Shown here: piece by piece, positions 25,303 through 38,200 of the stretch
Position numbering within the stretch: position 1 is the first letter of the stretch
How the letters are laid out: each line of letters begins with the position of its first letter
NCBI GenBank assembly: GCA_015183035.1
Contig: JACZZP010000006.1
Location: 992,001-1,056,000, forward strand
DNA from: Meloidogyne chitwoodi
Taxonomy: Eukaryota > Nematoda > Chromadorea > Rhabditida > Meloidogynidae
DNA: 64,000 nt
Direction of reading: 5' to 3'
Translations under genes and position numbers: made by a program
Notes under the pieces: generated by a model
What the model was told of the DNA's origin: nothing
Seen by the model: only the letters and a program-made list of their open reading frames with translations
Database searches by the model: none

Positions 25303-26967
25303 ATTATTTGTTTAAATGGTATAACCCTATAAAACAAAATGAATATGTATTACACTAAAATATTTTAAATAACTAAAAAATTATAAATATTTATCAGCTA
25401 ATAAGATTTTTCATTTTGATTCTCAAATAAACACTTCCATAACAATCACATTCGAGTCTAATTATAAATATTTTGTGGTATTCAACTAGCAATAAATGGT
25501 CCTTCCTATACCCATGCTGTCTTAATACTATATTTAGCCAAGACGACTGTTTATCTTTTTCACAACAAAATTATGATAAATGCCAAACAATTTTGTTAAA
25601 ATTTTGAAGTGATTACTCTCCTTGTCAAAATAAATAAAAAGGATATGTATTTATTTTTTGAGTAAAATAATGTTGGATAAACAAATAAATAAAGTAAGAT
25701 GCCCTTTTTTTAATTTCGTGTCAAAAATTTAACAAAATAAAGAAAAATATCAGAATTAATAAAATATAAAAATTTATACAAATAAAAATCTATTCCGAAT
25801 GACTGTTGATTCATTCCTTTTAATTTGACAAATTTTTATTATTTTTTTCTTCAATAAATTTGGGAAGAGCGTCTCCAATTAATCAATGAATTTTGTTAAA
25901 AAATAAAAGAATGGCCAAGTCATATAAAATAAAACTGTTGTATAAAATAAATAAATAAAATATCTTTTTGCTGATTTGTGTGTAGTTGGTGAATGTACTC
26001 AGACTAAGTTGAGGATCTTTATATAAGAAAGAATTTAGTTTTGGATCTCGTTCCGGATATCGTAATCTTTTTTACTTTTAAGTAAAATTTGTCCGAATAA
26101 TTGCTTTCATACTTGAGGATTTTTTAGGACCTATAAATAAATTATTAAATTTCAAAAATAAAAATATATTATTAACAATTATTACTGTAATATTTAATAA
26201 AGATGTACTTAAAATGAAAGGATTCCTCTTTCGCTCCATCTCATTGGCTTCATGCTTTTATTAAATTTTAATGGCAAAAATATGTACTTGTAATCACCTT
26301 GATATTAATATTAAATACGTATAATTAATTGTGAGGATAATAATATAAAAAACAAATTTATTAAAAATAGAAAACTAATAATGAATTTAAATATTTTTGT
26401 TTCTCAATAATGTTATAAAATTAAAAAGAATTTTGATAAAACTTTGATTGGTTAATTAATTTATATAAAAATTTTTAATTTAAATATATAATTAATAGAA
26501 TTATTCAATTTTATTGGATCTTTTGTTAAAATCTTTTGCTTTTAGTATTAATACATATATTAAAATATTGCTGAATAAAATATAGGTAAGTTGTCATTTT
26601 TATATACATATTTAGTTGAATAAATCTTAAATTTAAAATTAATTTTTATTATTAATAAAGCTAACAATAAACTAGATATTTTTTAATAAAAAAGTACGAT
26701 ATTTTTAAATTTTAATTAGTACCAATAATTCATCAAATCTTTTTTTCTTCAAACTTTTAATATGTAGATTTGTCTATTATTTTTTAGGGATTCAATGTTG
26801 GGTGTATCTATATACGTATTTATATTTGAAGGTCTTAAATGTGGAACATTTATTAATATTTTTTAATAAATATAATAGTCATATTTATATAATATTACTT
26901 ATTATTATAATATAAAATAAATAAATATATACCTATACTATCAAAAATTAAAAAAAAATATTCAAAA
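25303..26967. promoter_or_regulatory. Divergent intergenic region between phospholipase D and a gcy gene
   Basis: 1.66 kb separating two divergent start codons, so it should hold both promoters. It is AT-rich, with less AT-rich stretches around 25440-25560 and 25860-26060. No open exon with coding bias, no RNA gene and no clear inverted repeat were seen. Specific factor sites cannot be assigned. Confidence 0.4.
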
Positions 26968-29900
26968 ATGAAGAAATTTTATTTCTTATTTTTTCTTTTA
27001 TTTTTTAAATATTTACAAATTTATTGCCAATTTAATTTTCCAAATGATTCAACAACAATTGCAGTATTCCCAGAAATAACAACAATAATAACAACAACAA
27101 CAATATTACCTAGTAAATTAACTACAAATGATGTATCATCTGATTTAACAAATCCAACAAATTTAACAATAAATTTATTTACAACTGATAAAACAAATAA
27201 TAATACATTAACAACAATTACAACTACAACACAAACACCTAAAACAACAACAACTTCAATTCCAAAATTAACAACAAAATCAAATGAATTAAACTTACAA
27301 TTAAAAGTTGGTTTATTATTTGCAAATGGTTCAAAAGAATTAAGAGCACAATTTGGTTTTGGTCAATCGGCTCCAGCAATTACTTTAGCAATGCAAAGGG
27401 CATATAATGAAAAATTAATTAATAATATTAATTTTAAGTATTTATATATTTTTTTTTAAATTTTTATTTCAATTTTAATTAAAGTTTTACTTGGTTTATG
27501 TGTGATTGTGATGAAACATTGGCTTCTGGTTATACAAATAAACTTTTTCTTAATTTGAGTGTTGATGTAATTATTGGTCCTCCATGTGTTTCATGTAAAA
27601 ATTATTTTATTAAAATAAACTCTAACCTCAAAATAATTTTTTAAATTTATAGCTGCTCTTATGACTGCATATATTTCCAAATATTATAATTTACCTATAT
27701 TTTTATGGGGAACAACAGTCTCATCAATATTCAATCCTATACCAACTGTAACAAATATTAATACAAATACTGTTATGTAAGTTTTTAATTAAAATTTATT
27801 AAAAAATATGTAAATAAAGGCTATCAAAGGGTGTTCAAGCAGTTTTATTATTATTTCAATGGAAAGAAATTTCGTTGATTTATTTACCTGACAAAATTGG
27901 AAAGTAAAATTTAATCTTAAAAAATTTATAATTTATTTCTCATATTTTAGTGTTTGTACATATTTTAAACAAGATTTTGAGTCTCTTTTAAACAATGATC
28001 CAAATATTACAATTGTTTATACTAAATTAATGGATTCAACAGCAACTAGTATGAAAAATACTTTGAGAAAAATTCAAACATGTTCAAGAAGTTTGTTTTA
28101 ATATTTATTTATTCATTTTTTAAATTTCTTAATTTTAAGTTATTGTTTCTTGTTTTGATTCAGCTATTGATAGACGTAATTTTCTAATTACAATGTCTGA
28201 GTTGGGTATTGTTGAAAATATTGAATATGTACTAATTATTGCACAATTAAAAAATCAAGGAATGCTACAAGAAATAAGTAAATATATCCGAAAGTACCTT
28301 ATAGATAATAAAGTTAATATGTATTAGTCACCAAAACTATTTAAAAACAAAAGAAAGCTTAATAGTTAATAATTTGCTTCGGGAACACATAAGGCCTATC
28401 TCACCAATTGAAATTAATGTTTAGTTCTTTAGATTCTTCTGGAGTAAATGGAGTTCAATATGACAGTTTTTGGAAACAATCAAATGGAGGTAATGACGGC
28501 AGAGATGCAGATGCTCTAAAAGCTGCTAGAAGATCTATTGTTGTAAGGAAATATTTTTTGAGAAAAAATTTTCTTTAAAAATAGATTGACCTTGAAAATC
28601 AATCAATTGATCAAATCAACACATTTAATAAACAAATGTATTCACAATTTGGTCAGCCTCCATTTAATTGTAATGGATCTTGTATGGGTGGTCCTGATGA
28701 ACAAAATGTTTATTTATTTTTAATAAATCAAATTTTTAAATTTTTTAGCCATCTCCATATGCTCGAAGTTTGTTTGATACAACATATGCATATTTACGAT
28801 CATTAAATTTAACAATGCAAAAATATGGATATTTGTCGAGTGATTTGGCTAGAAATGGGACTTCAATTAATAATATGAGCAAGGGAGAATTTGAAGGTAG
28901 AATGGAAAGTTTAGATTAAATTAAATAATCAAATAAATAGTTAAGTAGTTAATTAATTTGTTTTATTTATTTAAACACAAAGTAACAATCTAAATCTATT
29001 TCAACTTCGTTCCGTAAAATCAAACATATTAACAGTTGTTTTCATAATTTTAAAAATTAAAAGAATAATTCAGGTGAAACTGGAACAGTAAATCTTGATT
29101 CAACAGGCAATAGAGAACCAACATTTTATGTTACTAAGCTTGATGTTTCAGATAAACCACAAGATGTTATTCAAATAAGTATTGTAAATACTATCGTGGT
29201 AAGTTATTATTTTATGGTAATAAATAGAACTTACAAGGGAACATATCAATTGCCACAACCGATTTTCACAAAACTTTTATCATTCGAAAGAGCTTTTCGA
29301 GTAGGTATAGGATCTAAATTTTTATGTGCTGTGGTTAAGATATTGAAAAGTTACGAGCTTTTAAAGTTTCAAAAAAGAGGCTCTCCACACTTATGATCAC
29401 CTCTATAAACTATTTTCCTTTTATTTTACATGTAGCAGCCACTTGTCTTCTTTTCCTCTTTTTTCTTCGAGTAACTGGCGCCGCTGCAAGGAAAAGAAAA
29501 GAGAGAGGTGATCTTAAGGGTGTAGTAAAGAGTGGAGAGAAAGGAACGCTCTCTAGGAGGAAATGGAACATATTTTTGAAAATTTAAAAGCTCTTAACTT
29601 TTCAATATCTTAACCACAGAATGTAAAAATTTAAATCCTATACCTACTCGAAAAGCTCTTTCGAATGATAAAAGTTTTGTGAAAATCGGTGAGTGGCAAG
29701 TTGATATGTTCCCTTTTTAATAAAAGTAGCTTACTAAAATCATGGCCAAATTTTAGCAAGTTTTTTTTTGTTGAGGTGAATTGATGGAATAGCTTCTTAA
29801 TAGAATAATATTTTTATGTAAAAAATATTTTTTCTCTTTAGTCTTTAACTAAAAAATACAATGATGAAGCTACTATTTGGGCAAATAGAGGAGGAAAGAG

Positions 29901-32900
29901 ACCTTTATATAAACCATTATGTGGATATACAGGGACAGAATGTCCACAGAATATGACAACATATATATTAATTGGTGTAGGATTAATTTTGCTTTTATTT
30001 TTTGCAACAATCTCAGGCATAGGTTATGCCATTAGGTAGGTTAAAATTAAAATATAAAGACAATAAAAAATATTTTTTAAGAGAAAAATTAAAAGAAAAA
30101 GAACGTTTAACTAAGGAATGTTTAATATCTTATGGAGAATTAAAAAATATAAAAGAATTAAAAAGTAAGGAAGATATTAGAAATATGGAGGCAAATAAAA
30201 GTTTAAAAAGCTTACAAAGTAGTCAATCTGGAAGTACAAAATTAACAAGTATGGACAATAAAAAATTGGAAACAGATAATTATGCCCATTTTTTATATAA
30301 TAAAGAAATTGTTTTTGCTATTAAATATCAAGTTAGAGTTAGAATATTTAATGAAGATTTTATACAATTGAGAAAGGTAAAGACTACAATTATATCAAAT
30401 TATTATCAAGTATTTTCAAGATTCGTCAATTAGACCATGATAATTTAAATAAATTATGTGGTCTTTGCATTGATGCACCAATTTTATATGCAATTTGGAA
30501 GAATTGCCAAAGAGGGAGTTTAAAGGTATTTTGGAAGTAAATTTAAAAATGCTTTCTTATAATCCTCTTTCAAACATGCGGCGTTGGGCCACTAGAGTGG
30601 CGAACCACTCCCGGAAGCCCTTAGTCGGTATTCTATTTCCCTTTTATGGGCCAGAAAAATTGGGCGTTAAACTTATTAAAAATTAATGATTAATATCATG
30701 ACATGCTTAATAATCAATTTAATCAGGATTTAATAGCAAAAGAAAGATATGTTGGTGATTCTTTTGTAATGTTTACTTTAATGAGAGATATAGCTAGTGG
30801 TTTAATAGCTTTACATCAATCATTTATTGGATCACATGGAATGCTTTCTTCAGAAAATTGTTTAATTAATGATCGTTGGCAAGTTAAAATTAGTGATTTT
30901 GGTTTAAATATGATTAGAGAAAGTCAACCAATGACTAAAAAAAGTAAATTTAAAAAATATTATTAATTTAATTTATTAAAAAAAGAATTACTTTGGACTG
31001 CACCAGAATTATTAAGAGAAAATAATCGTAAAGGAACAAAAGAAGGAGATATTTATAGTTTTGCTATAATTTGTTGTGAATTAGTTAATAGAGAAACTGT
31101 TTGGAATGGAGTTGAAAGAGAAGATGATGTTGATGGTATTTGCTAAAAATTCATAATACCTAGATATTTTTAATAAATTTAAGAAATTCTTTATCGTCTA
31201 AGAAGAACAAATACAGCTATTCCACATAGACCGCAGTTACATCCACGAGAAGAAATCAACCAAAATTTGGTAAGAAATTTATACTCTTTACTACATAGTT
31301 ACTAATGCTATCCACATTTTGGTATAACTGCGGTATTATTTTTTGTACTAACGAAGTTGAACACCCTTTGGGTGTCATTCGTTATCAAAAAAGTTAAAAC
31401 ATCAAACATTTCCAAAGAAAAAACAAAATCTAATAAACTTAACTAAATAATAGCCCTAGCATTTAAAACGAAAAACAACATTACCATAACAAAGACAATT
31501 GTCTAAACATTCCAGCAAAAGCTTAACCAAAGCACACTATAACATAATTATACATTTACAACAAAACAATACACAACTAAATTATTGGTAAAAAACATGA
31601 TCAATCTTGTGTCAAGTTAAGCTGGCTCAGAGACAAGCGCAAAAGAAGATACAAAAATAAAAAAGAAATAATAAAGGAGGTTACCCTCGCACCTTCCCTG
31701 ACCTCATTTACAACCACCAACATAGATCCCGCACAGAAGCGTAGTCCTAGAACCACCACCGTTGGCTAGCTCCTAGAACATTGTTGTTGCTCGTATAACA
31801 GGTTAATGGTAAAATACGCAGTTTATATATATCTAATTTTCAAAAATACTATAAAGCCCCAATTTTTACTTCCTCCAATCATTTATTATAAAAATCTGAA
31901 CAAACTGACTCCATTCTCAATTATATAATTAGAGTACAAATAGCATTCGGAATCAATTTTGATAAAGTTCTGTGTTTACCGATTACCGGATATCGCATTT
32001 GAATTACCTACTCTAATTTTCATTAAGGGATAAATTGCCCTTTACACGTATTAACTGAAAGTTATTTTCCTTCATGAATGTTCAGCTTAAACGTTGACAA
32101 ATTGGCCCTTCACAAATCTTGTTTGTTATCTTTTAACGACAAATTAGATTTATTAGTGGATTTAGTAATAATGTATCGGAAAATTAATTTAGGGTATGTT
32201 TAGGTCATGCCACAACTAATTTAGTCACATTAAAAAATATTTACTAATACAATAGTAAAACATTACAATCAACAAAACTAAAACATTAGTAAAACAAAAA
32301 CATTACAATCAACAAAACAAAAATATTACAATAACAAAACAAAAACATTACAATCAACAAAACTAAAACATTAGTAAAACAAAAACATTAGTAAAACAAA
32401 AACATTACAATCAACAAAACTAAAACATTAGCAAAACAAAAACATTACCATCAACAAGACAAAAATATTCCAATCAAAAAAAACAAAACATTACAATAAA
32501 CAAGACTAAAACATTAGTAAAATAAAAACATTACAATCAACAAAACTTAATAAGAATCTTGGTTCGAATAACCACCATCCTCCTACTGGCAACTAACTTA
32601 ATGCTATTTTCTTCAATTTTATAATAACCATTTTTACCCAAAAATACAGCATTGTTTACGATATCCGGTTTTAAGTCATTGTCGATATAAAATTCGCGTT
32701 AACCTTTACCATTATCGGTTAAACCAGTTCTAATTTTTAGTTACATCTTGTTCGTGATTGTTGGAATGAAAATCCTACAGAACGACCAAAAATGGATATG
32801 GTCAGAACAATGCTTAAACAAATGGTTAGAGATGGAAATCAAAATTTAATGGATTATGTTTTTGGAATGTTAGAACAATATGCAAGTTCATTAGAACAAG

Positions 32901-33782
32901 AAGTTGAAGAAAGAACTAGAGAATTAGTAGAAGAAAAAAGAAAAAGCGATATTCTTTTATATAGAATGCTTCCAAAACAAGTTGCTGAAAAATTAAAATT
33001 AGGGGAATTTGTTGAACCCGAACAATTTAGTGCAGCAACAATATTCTTTTCTGATGTTGTTTCATTTACAACACTTGCTAGTAAATGTTCACCTTTACAA
33101 GTTATTATTAAATATTTAAATTAAATATATAATTTAAATATTAAATAAGGTTGTTAATTTATTAAATGGTCTTTATACTTCATTTGATGGAATTATTGAT
33201 AGTCATGATGTTTATAAAGTTGAAACAATTGGTGATGGTTATTTAGTTTGTTCTGGAATTCCTCGTAAAAATGGAAATGATCATGCCAAAGCTATTGCTG
33301 AATTATCATTTGCTTTTTTAAGAACAGTTTCAACATTTCGAGTTGATCATTTACCAAATGAACGTGTTAATTTACGAATTGGATTTCATACTGGTTTTTT
33401 ATAATTAATTAATTTTTAATTTCTTTTAAAGGACCAGCAGTAGCTGGTGTTGTTGGATTAACTATGCCACGTTATTGTTTATTTGGTGATACAGTAAATA
33501 CATCTAGTAGAATGGAATCTAATGGAAAACGTTTGTTTTTATTAGAATTTATTTAATTTTTTTTAAATATTTTCAGCTGGACGTATTCATATTTCAACTA
33601 CAGCCAATCATTATTTAACAAATATAATTGGAGGTTATGTAACTGAACCTAGAGGAGAAGTTATTATTAAAGGAAAAGGAGTTATGGAAACATTTTGGTT
33701 ACTTGGACATTCTGGTGATTCTCATTATTTTTCAGGAACTGGTATTCCTAATAATGATCGTGATACTCCTGAACCTAATTAA
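26968..33782 (+). CDS. Receptor-type guanylate cyclase (gcy family), complete, plus-strand copy 1
   Basis: Predicted sensory receptor making cGMP. Exon 1 (26968 to about 27436) encodes a signal peptide ([18 protein letters not shown]), a long Thr-rich segment and the start of the ligand domain ([17 protein letters not shown]). Extracellular exons run to about 29200. A membrane exon near 29843-30038 has [18 protein letters not shown]. The kinase-homology exons (30056 to about 31270) include HGMLSSENC and SDFG. The coiled-coil and cyclase exons (about 32738-33782) carry [44 protein letters not shown] and [10 protein letters not shown], so catalytic and GTP-selecting residues are intact. Two introns are unusually long: one (about 29200-29840) holds a foldback element, the other (about 31271-32738) a 24-bp minisatellite. 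It is tandem with the copy at 35.3-40.8 kb. Confidence 0.9.
29237..29713. mobile_element. Foldback (inverted-repeat) element in a gcy intron
   Basis: Arms of about 135 bp: gggaacatatcaattgccac at 29237 pairs with gtggcaagttgatatgttcc ending at 29712, and gagcttttcgagtaggtata pairs with tatacctactcgaaaagctc. The arms end near gatattgaaaagtta (29340) and taacttttcaatatc (29596). The centre has its own foldback (gatcacctct at about 29394 and agaggtgatc at about 29505). No convincing target-site duplication is seen. No transposase is encoded, so it is non-autonomous, MITE-like. The arms contain cattcgaaagagcttttcga, linking it to the dispersed family of the window. Confidence 0.8.
32245..32550. 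repeat. Minisatellite of acattacaatcaacaaaac units in a gcy intron
   Basis: About 300 bp of imperfect tandem units combining acattacaatcaacaaaac and acattagtaaaacaaaa, in a pattern of roughly 17 and 24 bp. The array is A-rich on the plus strand with almost no G, giving strong strand asymmetry. It lies in the long intron between the kinase-homology and cyclase exons of the 26.97 kb gcy gene and is absent from the matching intron of the 35.3 kb copy. Confidence 0.8.
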
Positions 33783-35257
33783 TTGAAATTTATTCATTTT
33801 CTTATTTGTATACACATAACTATATTTCATTTTTTGACAAATCTCAAATCTTTTTATTATTAAAATTAAATTTTCCTTTATTACAAAAAAATCCTTATTC
33901 TAATTTTTATTGTAATATTTGTTTATCTTTTAGAATATTTTATACATAAATTTTTTTATTTTTTATCATTTTTCAAAATGGAATTTAATTAAAATTTCAA
34001 TATATAATAAAAATCTATTTAAATTTTTACTTATTATTATTATACGTAAACTAGATATTCTAAAAGGTAATGTTATTTTTTAAATTGATTATTTGTACTT
34101 CTGGATGGTCATAAGCCGGCTACAGGTTTCACAGAAATTGTAACAGGTTATGTATTAAAAATTAAATATTTTGTTAAATAGTTCGAAAAAATGTTTTTTA
34201 CAATATATTTCCGAGATAATAATAAATAAAGAATCTCGGTAATAACTAATTACAAAAATCAGTATTTTTATCAGTAATAAATAAAAAAATTACATACTCA
34301 TAATAATCAATCATTGTTAATAAAGGTAAATGTCCAGTTGGCGGTTTACCTATGCGCCTTCTTTTTCTGCGCCGAAAAAATACTCTAGACCGACTTGATT
34401 GATATTGCCTCAAGAAAACTTTGATATGTAAAAGGCGAGTTAAATTTTATTTTTTAATTTTGTCTACGTTTCAATCTCTATTAGGAGCTTTTATTACTTA
34501 TCAATTTTTGGACCCATGGCTGGTTGGTCTTGACAAAAACTTTGATCTAATCATTGAGATTTACTCTAATGTAAGATTTCCATTGATGGAAAAAACACTA
34601 TTCGGTAAAATAGCTAACACATATTATAAATTAAATTTCAATGTTTAAATTCAAGTTTATCCCAAGACCAACCAGCCATCTGCCCAAAAACGAAAAGTAA
34701 TAAAACACTTCCATTAGATCCAAGTTTGACATGTTCCAGTAAAATTCAATCTTTTAATAACTTTTTTACACATCAGTTTTCTTGAGACAATATCAATCAT
34801 GTCGGTCTAGAGTATTTTTCGGCGCAGAAAAAAAGGCGCATAGGTAGACCGCCAACTGGACATTTACCGTAACTAAAATATTAAACTATTTATGTAATTA
34901 AAGATTCTTTATTTTTAGAGGATTATCTTAAATATGTACTTTTATTATTATTTGACAATTATTTTAATATTAATATTTAAAAGAATTCATTAATCAAAAT
35001 TTTGTTGGTTTCTTGATTATGATAAATCAAATGATTTATTATTATTAAAAACCCCACCTTGTTATTACTTTTCAATGAATTTGAGAACTTATTAATAATT
35101 TTCATTATTTATTAATAAATTTAAGGATTCGGATTATCTTTAATATATAAAAATTAAATATTTATTATTTGACTCCACCCTTTGTACTCATCAGGTCTCT
35201 CATCTCTTCAACTGTTGAATATATTATTTTTTAGATAAAATGGTTAAAACTGTATAA
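33783..35257. other. Intergenic region between the two tandem gcy genes
   Basis: About 1.5 kb. The first part (to about 34080) is probably the 3' untranslated region of the upstream gcy gene and resembles the flank after 40838. A foldback element occupies 34325-34868. The remainder, about 34870-35257, is AT-rich and should hold the promoter of the downstream gcy gene; no specific site can be assigned. Confidence 0.5.
34325..34868. mobile_element. Foldback MITE with GG...CC ends
   Basis: The left end ggtaaatgtccagttggcgg is matched inverted by ccgccaactggacatttacc at the right end (34849-34868). The arms continue for about 105 bp through tgcgccttctttttctgcgc, ctctagaccgac and atattgcctcaagaaaac. 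The flanks (gttaataaa left, gtaactaaa right) are similar but not a perfect duplication. The interior holds the ccaagaccaaccagccat block shared with positions 100-170 and, inverted, with 41.6 kb. A 75-codon frame inside is not recognisable as transposase. Confidence 0.8.
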
Positions 35258-35287
35258 ATGTTTAAAATTCTTACTAATAATTTAAAA

Positions 35288-38200
35288 ATGAATAAAACTC
35301 CTTTTATAAATTTTTTTCTTTTTATTTATTTTATTGTTTTTGTCTATACCCAATCAACAAATATTACAAATGATACAACAACAATTATTATATTACCTGA
35401 TTCAACTGAAACATTAACAAATACTATATTACCTATAATTACTACAAAACAAACCTCTAATTCACCTTTCACAACAACAAATACAACAAAAAACATTTCT
35501 ACTAATTCCATTACAACAACAACTTCAATTCCAACAACAAAAACAACTACAGCAACAACAAAATCAAATGAATTAAATTTACAATTAAAAGTTGGTTTAT
35601 TATTTGCAAATGGTTCAAAAGAATTAAGAGCACAATTTGGTTTTGGTCAATCGGCTCCAGCAATTACTTTAGCAATGCAAAGGGCATATAATGAAAAATT
35701 AATTAATAATATTAATTTTAAGTATTTATTTATATATATTTTTTTTAATTTTTATTTCAATTTTAATTAAAGTTTTACTTGGTTTATGTGTGATTGTGAT
35801 GAAACATTGGCTTCTGGTTATACAAATCAACTTTATTTCGATCTAGACGTTGATGTTATAATTGGTCCACCCTGCGTTACATGTAAAAATATAGAATTTA
35901 AAGAGTTTTTAATAAAAAAAATCTATTATAAATCTTTTCTATTTGTTCTTTTACTTAAATATTATAAAACTACATATCTGATTTTTAGCTGCACTTATGA
36001 CTGGATATATTTCCCAATATTATAATTTTCCTATATTTGTATGGGGATCGACAGTTTCAGCTAAATTAAATGATATTACAACTGTTACTAATGTTAATAC
36101 AAACACAATTATGTAAATTAAAATAATAAATAAATATAGTAATTTTTAATTAAAATTAAAGGTTAGCTAAGGCTGTTCAAGCACTTTTATTGCAATTTGA
36201 ATGGCAAGAAATATCAACAATTTATATTCCAGATAATATAGGAATGTAATTAAATATTTAAAAATTTCAATTAATATATATTTTTTAAAATTATTTAAGG
36301 ATTTGTTCATATTTTCAACAAGATATGGAATCTCTTTTAAATAATAATCCAAATATTACAATTGTTTATAAAAAACAAATGGATTCAACATTAACAAGTA
36401 TGAAAAACACGTTAAACAAAATACAGACTTGCTCAAGAAGTTTCAATTAAAAAACTTTATTTTTATCTATATAAATAATTTTTTAAGTTATTGTTTCTTG
36501 TTTTGATTCTGATATTGATAGACGTAATTTTCTAATTGCAATGTCTGATTTGGGTATTGTTGAAAATACTGAATATGTAATAATTATTGCACAATTAAAA
36601 AATCAAGGAATGCTACAACAAAGTAATTTTAAATAAATATTATAAATTTTATATGTAAATAATTTATATAAATAAATTTATCTGAGATGAGCAATTTTTT
36701 TAGCATTTCTTGAAAAAAGATAAAATATAAGATAAAAAATTTAATACATTATTTAAATTATACATACATAGCTAATCATAATTATATTAAAATATTAATT
36801 TATTTTTTTATTCTTAGTTTCTTCTGGAGTAAATGGAGTTCAATATGAAAACTTTTGGAAAGAATCAGATGGAGGTAATGATGGAAGAGATGCAGATGCT
36901 TTAAAAGCTGCTAGAAGATCTATTGTTGTAAGGAAATATTTTTCGATAAAAAATTTTCTTTAAAAATAGATTGACCTTGAAAATCAATCAATTGATCAAA
37001 TCAACACATTTAATAAACAAATGTATTCACAATTTGGTCAGCCTCCATTTAATTGTAATGGATCTTGTATGGGTGGTCCTGATGAACAAAATGTTTATTT
37101 ATTTTTAATAAATCAAATTTTTAAATTTTTTAGCCATCTCCATATGCTCGAAGTTTGTTTGATACAACATATGCATATTTACGTTCATTAAATTTAACAA
37201 AAGCTGAATTTGGATATTTATCAGTGGATTTAGCCAGAAATGGGACTTTAATTAATAATATGAGTAATGGAGAATTTATTGGTATTTAAAGTAAATCTCA
37301 AATCAAAATTTATAATTATTTTAGGTGAAACTGGGACAGTAAATCTCGATTCATTAGGCAATAGAGAACCAAGTTTTTATGTTACTATGCTTGATGCTCA
37401 AGATCAACCTCAGAGTGTTATTCAAATGAGTATTGTAAACAATATTTTGGCAAGTTAATTTTTTATTTAAAGTAATTTTTTAAACAAAAGTTTAAGCCCT
37501 TCTTGAGGGTAAAATTATTCTTTGATTCCATGCTTAGGATATTTTTAGTTAGGATTATATAAAGAATAAGCTTTTATTTAATATTCCTAAAGATTTTACA
37601 TTCGTTCTTTCTCCCTTTAGTCTTTAACTAAAAAATACAATGATGAACCTACTATTTGGGCAAATAGAGGAGGAAAAAGACCTTTATATAAACCATTATG
37701 TGGATATGCCGGGACAGAATGTCCACAGAATATGACAACATATATATTAATTGGTGTTGGATTAATTTTGCTTTTATTTTTTGCAACAATCTCAGGCATA
37801 GGTTATGCCATTAGGTTGGTTAAAATTATTTAGAATATAAAGACAATAAAAAATATTTTTTAAGAGAAAAATTGAAAGAAAAAGAGCGTTTAACTAAGGA
37901 ATGTTTAATACCTTATTCGGAATTACAAAATATAAAAGAATTAAAAAGTAATGAAGATATGAGAAATATGGAGGCAAATAAAAGTTTAAAAAGCTTACAA
38001 AGTAGTCAATCTGGAAGTACAAAATTAACAAGTATGGACAATAAAAAATTGGAAACAGATAATTATGCCCATTTTTTATATAATAAAGAAATTGTTTTTG
38101 CTATTAAATATCAAGTTAGAGTTAGAATATTTAATGAAGATTTTATACAATTGAGAAAGGTATGTAAGGAAATTGCTCTGTTGGTTGTCCACGTTTACGA

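Noticed and set aside
29196..29587. Two plus-strand open frames inside a gcy intron
   Set aside because: They lie within the foldback element (29237-29713), have no homology that I recognise, and the gcy exons on each side join across them.
30585..30665. GC-richer patch in a gcy intron as a tRNA gene
   Set aside because: No cloverleaf could be formed with a T-loop ttc and matching acceptor ends; the surrounding gcy exons join normally across it.
34421..34648. 75-codon open frame as a possible transposase remnant
   Set aside because: It has no DDE-type motif or helix-turn-helix that I can see; it spans the interior and one arm of a foldback element and is probably incidental.
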